Assembly: GCA_029850565.1 (NCBI GenBank)
Contig: JARCRR010000124.1
Coordinates: 1-34,020 of the forward strand
Direction of reading: 5' to 3'
From: Gallionella sp.
GTDB lineage: Bacteria > Pseudomonadota > Gammaproteobacteria > Burkholderiales > Gallionellaceae
DNA: 34,020 nt
The notes beneath the pieces were generated by a model, which worked only from the letters and a program-made list of their open reading frames with translations, was not told the origin of the DNA and did no database searches. Both the position numbers and the translations under genes were made by a program. Below are positions 30,292-34,020 of the stretch, piece by piece (position 1 is the first letter of the stretch; each line of letters starts with the position of its first letter).

Positions 30292-31029
30292 TTAACTAAA
30301 ATCGCCCCATAGTGTCTGCAAGGCGGCGATACCTGTGATGGCGGCGGTCTCCGTGCGCAACACACGTGGGCCAAGACGGATAGGGACAAGACCGGCGTGT
30401 TGCGCCCTAAGCGCTTCATCACTGGTGAAACCGCCTTCGGGGCCGATCAGCAACACGACATCTTTTTCTATTCCCGTTTGTTCATGTAAGGCTGTTGCAC
30501 CTTCCGGCAGCAGGATGAACTTCTTATGGCTAGAGCTGCGCTGCGTCTCTAACCAAGCATCCAGCTCCAAGGGTGCGTGTGTGGCTGGCAAGGTGTTGCG
30601 TCCGCTCTGTTCGCATGCGGCAATCGCAACGCCTAGCCAGTGCGCGCTGCGTTTCTCGGCACGGGTCTCCGACAATTTTGCCACGCTACGTTGCGTCTGC
30701 ACCGGCTGGATACTCGTCACGCCCAACTCTGTCGCCTTTTGAATGACCCAATCCATCTTCTCGCTGCTACACATCGCTTGCGCCAGATGGATGCGCAGAA
30801 TGGACGAACCGGTATCGAGCACCGTCTGCAGATTGCCCAGCAAGACATGCTTGCCATTGATGGCATGGATGGTGGCATCCAGCGCATTGCCCAAGCCGTC
30901 GAATATCTGCACTGCATCGCCCACGCGCAAACGCAACACACGGCTGGCGTGATGTGCCGCTTCCGGCGGAAGTTCAGCGTTGGTATTCAGCGGTAGCGGT
31001 GGTGGACAATAGAAGCGTGGCGCAGCCAT
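30292..31029 (-). CDS. rsmE: 16S rRNA (uracil(1498)-N(3))-methyltransferase
   Basis: AHHASRVLRLRVGDAVQIFDGLG...KATELGVTSIQPVQTQRSV...LLIGPEGGFTSDEAL...RLGPRVLRTETAAITGIAALQ. Confidence 0.97.
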   Translation of the reverse strand: MAAPRFYCPPPLPLNTNAELPPEAAHHASRVLRLRVGDAVQIFDGLGNALDATIHAINGKHVLLGNLQTVLDTGSSILRIHLAQAMCSSEKMDWVIQKATELGVTSIQPVQTQRSVAKLSETRAEKRSAHWLGVAIAACEQSGRNTLPATHAPLELDAWLETQRSSSHKKFILLPEGATALHEQTGIEKDVVLLIGPEGGFTSDEALRAQHAGLVPIRLGPRVLRTETAAITGIAALQTLWGDFS

Positions 31030-31107
31030 AGCAATTAAAGGTCATGTGGGACGGGCGTGATAATATAACGGGCAGAAGAACAACGCTGGTTTTTGGGAGA
31101 GATGTGT

Positions 31108-31665
31108 ATGGTCAGTCTGCAACCCCCTTTGTGTGATTTCGGCTGGAAAGCGCGCCCGTTCGATTTGTTGGGCACCGATGGCGAACGCCACACTTTGGAA
31201 AGTGCTCGCGGCACAAACGGATTGCTGGTGATGTTCATCTGCAACCACTGCCCTTACGTCAAATCCATCCGCGACCGTATCATCCGCGATGTGCGCGAAC
31301 TGCAGTCGCACGGCATCAACAGCATCGCCATCATGTCCAACGACCCTGCCGATTACGCGGAAGACAGTTTCGACAACATGAAGCTGATCGCCCAACAGTA
31401 CGGCTACCCTTTCCCCTACGTGTGGGACGAGACACAGCAGATCGCCAAGGATTACGGTGCGGTATGTACGCCCGATTTCTTTGGCTTCAATGCGAATCTG
31501 GAGCTGCAATACCGCGGCCGTCTGGACGCTTCGCGCAAGGAAGCGGTGGCTGACGCAACGCGCGATCTGTTCAACGCCATGCTGCAAGTCGCGCAGACCG
31601 GACAAGGCCCGCGCGAACAGATCGCCAGCATGGGCTGCTCGATCAAATGGAAGGATGAAGCGTGA
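31108..31665 (+). CDS. Thioredoxin-family / AhpC-TSA-like redoxin
   Basis: LLVMFICNHCPYVKSIRDRIIRDV...AIMSNDPADYAEDSFDNMKLIAQQYGYPFPYVWDETQQIAKDYGAVCTPDFFGF. Confidence 0.92.
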   Translation: MVSLQPPLCDFGWKARPFDLLGTDGERHTLESARGTNGLLVMFICNHCPYVKSIRDRIIRDVRELQSHGINSIAIMSNDPADYAEDSFDNMKLIAQQYGYPFPYVWDETQQIAKDYGAVCTPDFFGFNANLELQYRGRLDASRKEAVADATRDLFNAMLQVAQTGQGPREQIASMGCSIKWKDEA

Positions 31666-33035
31666 AGATATTGATCCTGGGGGCCGGGCAAGTCGGCTCG
31701 ACCGTTGCTGAAAATCTGGTGAATGAGGCCAATGACATCACAGTAGTCGATTCGGATGCGGAGAAGTTGCACCAGTTGCAGGATAGGCTCGATCTGCGCA
31801 CGGTCGTGGGTAATGCGGCCCACCCGTCGACGCTAGAGCAAGCCGGCATCGCCGATGCGGACATGCTGTTGGCCGTGACGCAGAGCGACGAGGTCAATCT
31901 GGTCGCCTGCAAATTGGCTGCCAGTCTTTACAACACGCCGACGCGCATCGCGCGTATCCGCTCCACTGAATATCTCAACCGCGAAGAAGTGTTCAGTACC
32001 GACAACTTCTGTGTCGACTTCTCTATCTGCCCCGAGCAGATCCTCACCGAATACATCACCAAACTGATCGAATTCCCGGAAGCTCTGCAAGTGTTGGAAT
32101 TCGCCGAGGGCAAGGTTTCCTTAGTCGCCGTGCGCGCGTTCGAAGGCGGCCCGCTGGTCGGAAAACCCTTGAGCTTCTTGCGTACTCACATGCCCCAAGT
32201 TGATACTCGCGTCGCCGCGATATTCCGCAAAGATCGAGCAGTCAGTCCGGAAGGCACAACCATCATCGAGGATGGGGATGAGATCTTCTTCATCGCCGCC
32301 ACCGAGAACATCCGCCGCGTGCTGAAAGAGATGCGTCGTATGGACAAGCCAAACAAGCGCGTGATGATCGTGGGCGGTGGCAACATCGGCAAACGCTTGG
32401 CCAAGGCGCTTGAGAACGACTATCAGGTCAAGCTGATCGAATTCAACAAGAAATCATGCGAACGGCTGGCAAGCCAATTGAGCAAGACGCTGGTGCTGCA
32501 CGGCGATTGCACCGACGAAAAGCTGCTGCAACAGGAGCACGTCGAAGATGTGGATGTGTTCTGCGCGCTCACCAACGATGACGAGAACAACATCATGTCG
32601 GCACTGCTGGCAAAACAGATCGGCACACGCAAGGTGATCGCCCTGATCAATCGCAGTGCTTATGTCGGTTTGGTTCAGGGCGGCAAGATCGACATCGCAT
32701 TGTCACCCGCCCACGTCACCATCGGCTCCTTGCTCGCTTATGTACGCCAGGGTGATGTGGCTGCCGTCCACTCCTTGCGGCGCGGTGCGGCCGAAGCATT
32801 GGAACTGATCGCGCACGGTGACCGTGAATCATCACAGGTGGTGGGCCGCCGCATCGATGAGATCGACTCCCCTCGCGGTGCCACCATCGGCGCCATCGTG
32901 CGTGATGGCAAGGTTCTCATCGCCCATCACGATACCGTTATCGAGTCAGACGACCACGTCATTGTGTTCGTCATCGACAAGAAGATGATCCGCAAGGTCG
33001 AGCAGTTGTTCCAAGTCAAACTCGGGTTCTTCTGA
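31662..33035 (+). CDS. trkA: Trk system potassium transporter regulatory subunit TrkA
   Basis: Two KTN/RCK halves: MKILILGAGQVGSTVAENLVNEANDITVVD and RVMIVGGGNIGKRLAKALENDYQVKLIEFN. Confidence 0.97.
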   Translation: MKILILGAGQVGSTVAENLVNEANDITVVDSDAEKLHQLQDRLDLRTVVGNAAHPSTLEQAGIADADMLLAVTQSDEVNLVACKLAASLYNTPTRIARIRSTEYLNREEVFSTDNFCVDFSICPEQILTEYITKLIEFPEALQVLEFAEGKVSLVAVRAFEGGPLVGKPLSFLRTHMPQVDTRVAAIFRKDRAVSPEGTTIIEDGDEIFFIAATENIRRVLKEMRRMDKPNKRVMIVGGGNIGKRLAKALENDYQVKLIEFNKKSCERLASQLSKTLVLHGDCTDEKLLQQEHVEDVDVFCALTNDDENNIMSALLAKQIGTRKVIALINRSAYVGLVQGGKIDIALSPAHVTIGSLLAYVRQGDVAAVHSLRRGAAEALELIAHGDRESSQVVGRRIDEIDSPRGATIGAIVRDGKVLIAHHDTVIESDDHVIVFVIDKKMIRKVEQLFQVKLGFF

Positions 33036-34020
33036 TGCGGCGAGCCCTCACCGTTATCCACGCTTTGGGGCTGTTGCTGGTGGTGTTCAGCGTAGCCTAT
33101 CTCATGCCCATCATCACCTCGCTGATCTATGGTGATTACACCATGCTGTTCGATTTCGCGCTGGCGATGCTGTGGACAGCCTGCGCAGGACTCTTGATGT
33201 GGATGCTGACACGCCGCCACAAAGGCGAGCTTTCCATCCGCCATGGCTATTTGCTTGTCGTTGCGATGTGGACGGCGATGCCTGCTTTCAGCACCATCCC
33301 TTTGCTGATGACTATTCCAAATCTGTCGTTCACCGACGCTTATTTTGAGACCATGTCAGGCATGACCACCACGGGAGCGACTGTATTGGTTGGGCTGGAT
33401 AACCTGCCCCCAGCCATCAATATCTGGCGGCACGAATTAAATTGGCTAGGCGGCATGGGTATCATCGTGTTGGCGGTCGCCGTGCTGCCGCTACTCGGCA
33501 TCGGGGGGCGGCAGTTGTTCAAGGCGGAGACACCGGGCCCGATGAAGGATTCCGCGCTGACGCCACGCATCACCGAGACTGCGCGAAACTTGTGGCTGGT
33601 CTATTTTGCCATCACAGTCGCATGCATCTTGCTGCTCAAGCTGGTCGGCATGAATTGGCTGGATGCAATCTGTCACGCCTTTGCGGCGATGGGATTGGGC
33701 GGTTTTTCCACGCACGACGCCAGCGTCGGTTATTTCAATTCACCCGCTATCGAATTCGTGCTTATCGTATTCATGCTCATCGCGGCACTGAATTTCGCCA
33801 CTCACTTTTTGGCGTGGCGAGCAAAAAGTGTGAAGATCTATCTGGCTGACGCGGAAGCCGTCGCAACGCTTGCTCTAGTCATTGGAAGTTGCTTTGGTAT
33901 CGGTGCTTTCTTGTGGTGGCAAGGAACCTATCCTGAATTTCTGACTGCCCTGCGCCACGCCAGCTTCAATCTTGTATCGATGGCGACCGATTGCGGCTTC
34001 GCCAGCGCAGATTTCAACCA
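33035..34020 (+). CDS. trkH: TrkH-family potassium uptake protein (truncated by window end)
   Basis: ATG at 33035 overlaps the trkA TGA by one base (TGATG); MRRALTVIHALGLLLVVFSVAYLMPIITSLIYGDY...FETMSGMTTTGATVLVGLDNLPPAINIWRHELNWLGGMGIIVLAVAVLPLLGIGG...; open to the window end, so missing from the ORF track. Confidence 0.96.
   Translation, partial: MRRALTVIHALGLLLVVFSVAYLMPIITSLIYGDYTMLFDFALAMLWTACAGLLMWMLTRRHKGELSIRHGYLLVVAMWTAMPAFSTIPLLMTIPNLSFTDAYFETMSGMTTTGATVLVGLDNLPPAINIWRHELNWLGGMGIIVLAVAVLPLLGIGGRQLFKAETPGPMKDSALTPRITETARNLWLVYFAITVACILLLKLVGMNWLDAICHAFAAMGLGGFSTHDASVGYFNSPAIEFVLIVFMLIAALNFATHFLAWRAKSVKIYLADAEAVATLALVIGSCFGIGAFLWWQGTYPEFLTALRHASFNLVSMATDCGFASADFN

Overview
This looks like a mostly core chromosomal window from a betaproteobacterium. 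The Nitrosomonadales/Gallionellaceae-like assignment is inferred from gene content and style and was not searched. It is densely packed with housekeeping operons: YkgJ-DUF1289-uppP; rhodanese; CDF metal transporter; glnA-DUF4124-ntrB-ntrC; a phosphoesterase and phnA/yjdM-like cluster; ubiE; DUF971-rfaE2; dolP/diaA/yraN/lpoA divergent from rsmI (the E. coli yraL-yraP order); an RND efflux pair; pyrC; gamma-carbonic anhydrase; a polyphosphate cluster (pap, sixA, RHH-like protein, ppk1); yggX; argA; a tautomerase; rsmE; a thioredoxin-like protein; and trkA-trkH. Two real genes are missing from the supplied ORF track because they run off the window: the YkgJ C-terminus at 1..174 and trkH from 33035. 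I found no CRISPR array, prophage, transposase, rRNA or tRNA. The observations most worth checking are: (1) a ~140 bp MITE-like element between ntrB and ntrC whose right terminal arm carries the apparent ntrC ribosome-binding site; (2) a perfect 11-bp hairpin just upstream of pyrC that takes in its weak SD and part of its -10; (3) two near-identical 67-bp BIME-like elements in opposite orientation bracketing DUF971-rfaE2; (4) a 21-bp palindrome upstream of a gene for a ribbon-helix-helix-like protein with a basic tail, inside the polyphosphate cluster; (5) an unannotated 38-aa ORF with a TLIE prepilin-like membrane segment downstream of the rhodanese. I do not see clear evidence of a wholly new multi-gene system. 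The novelty candidates are small elements and regulatory architecture.
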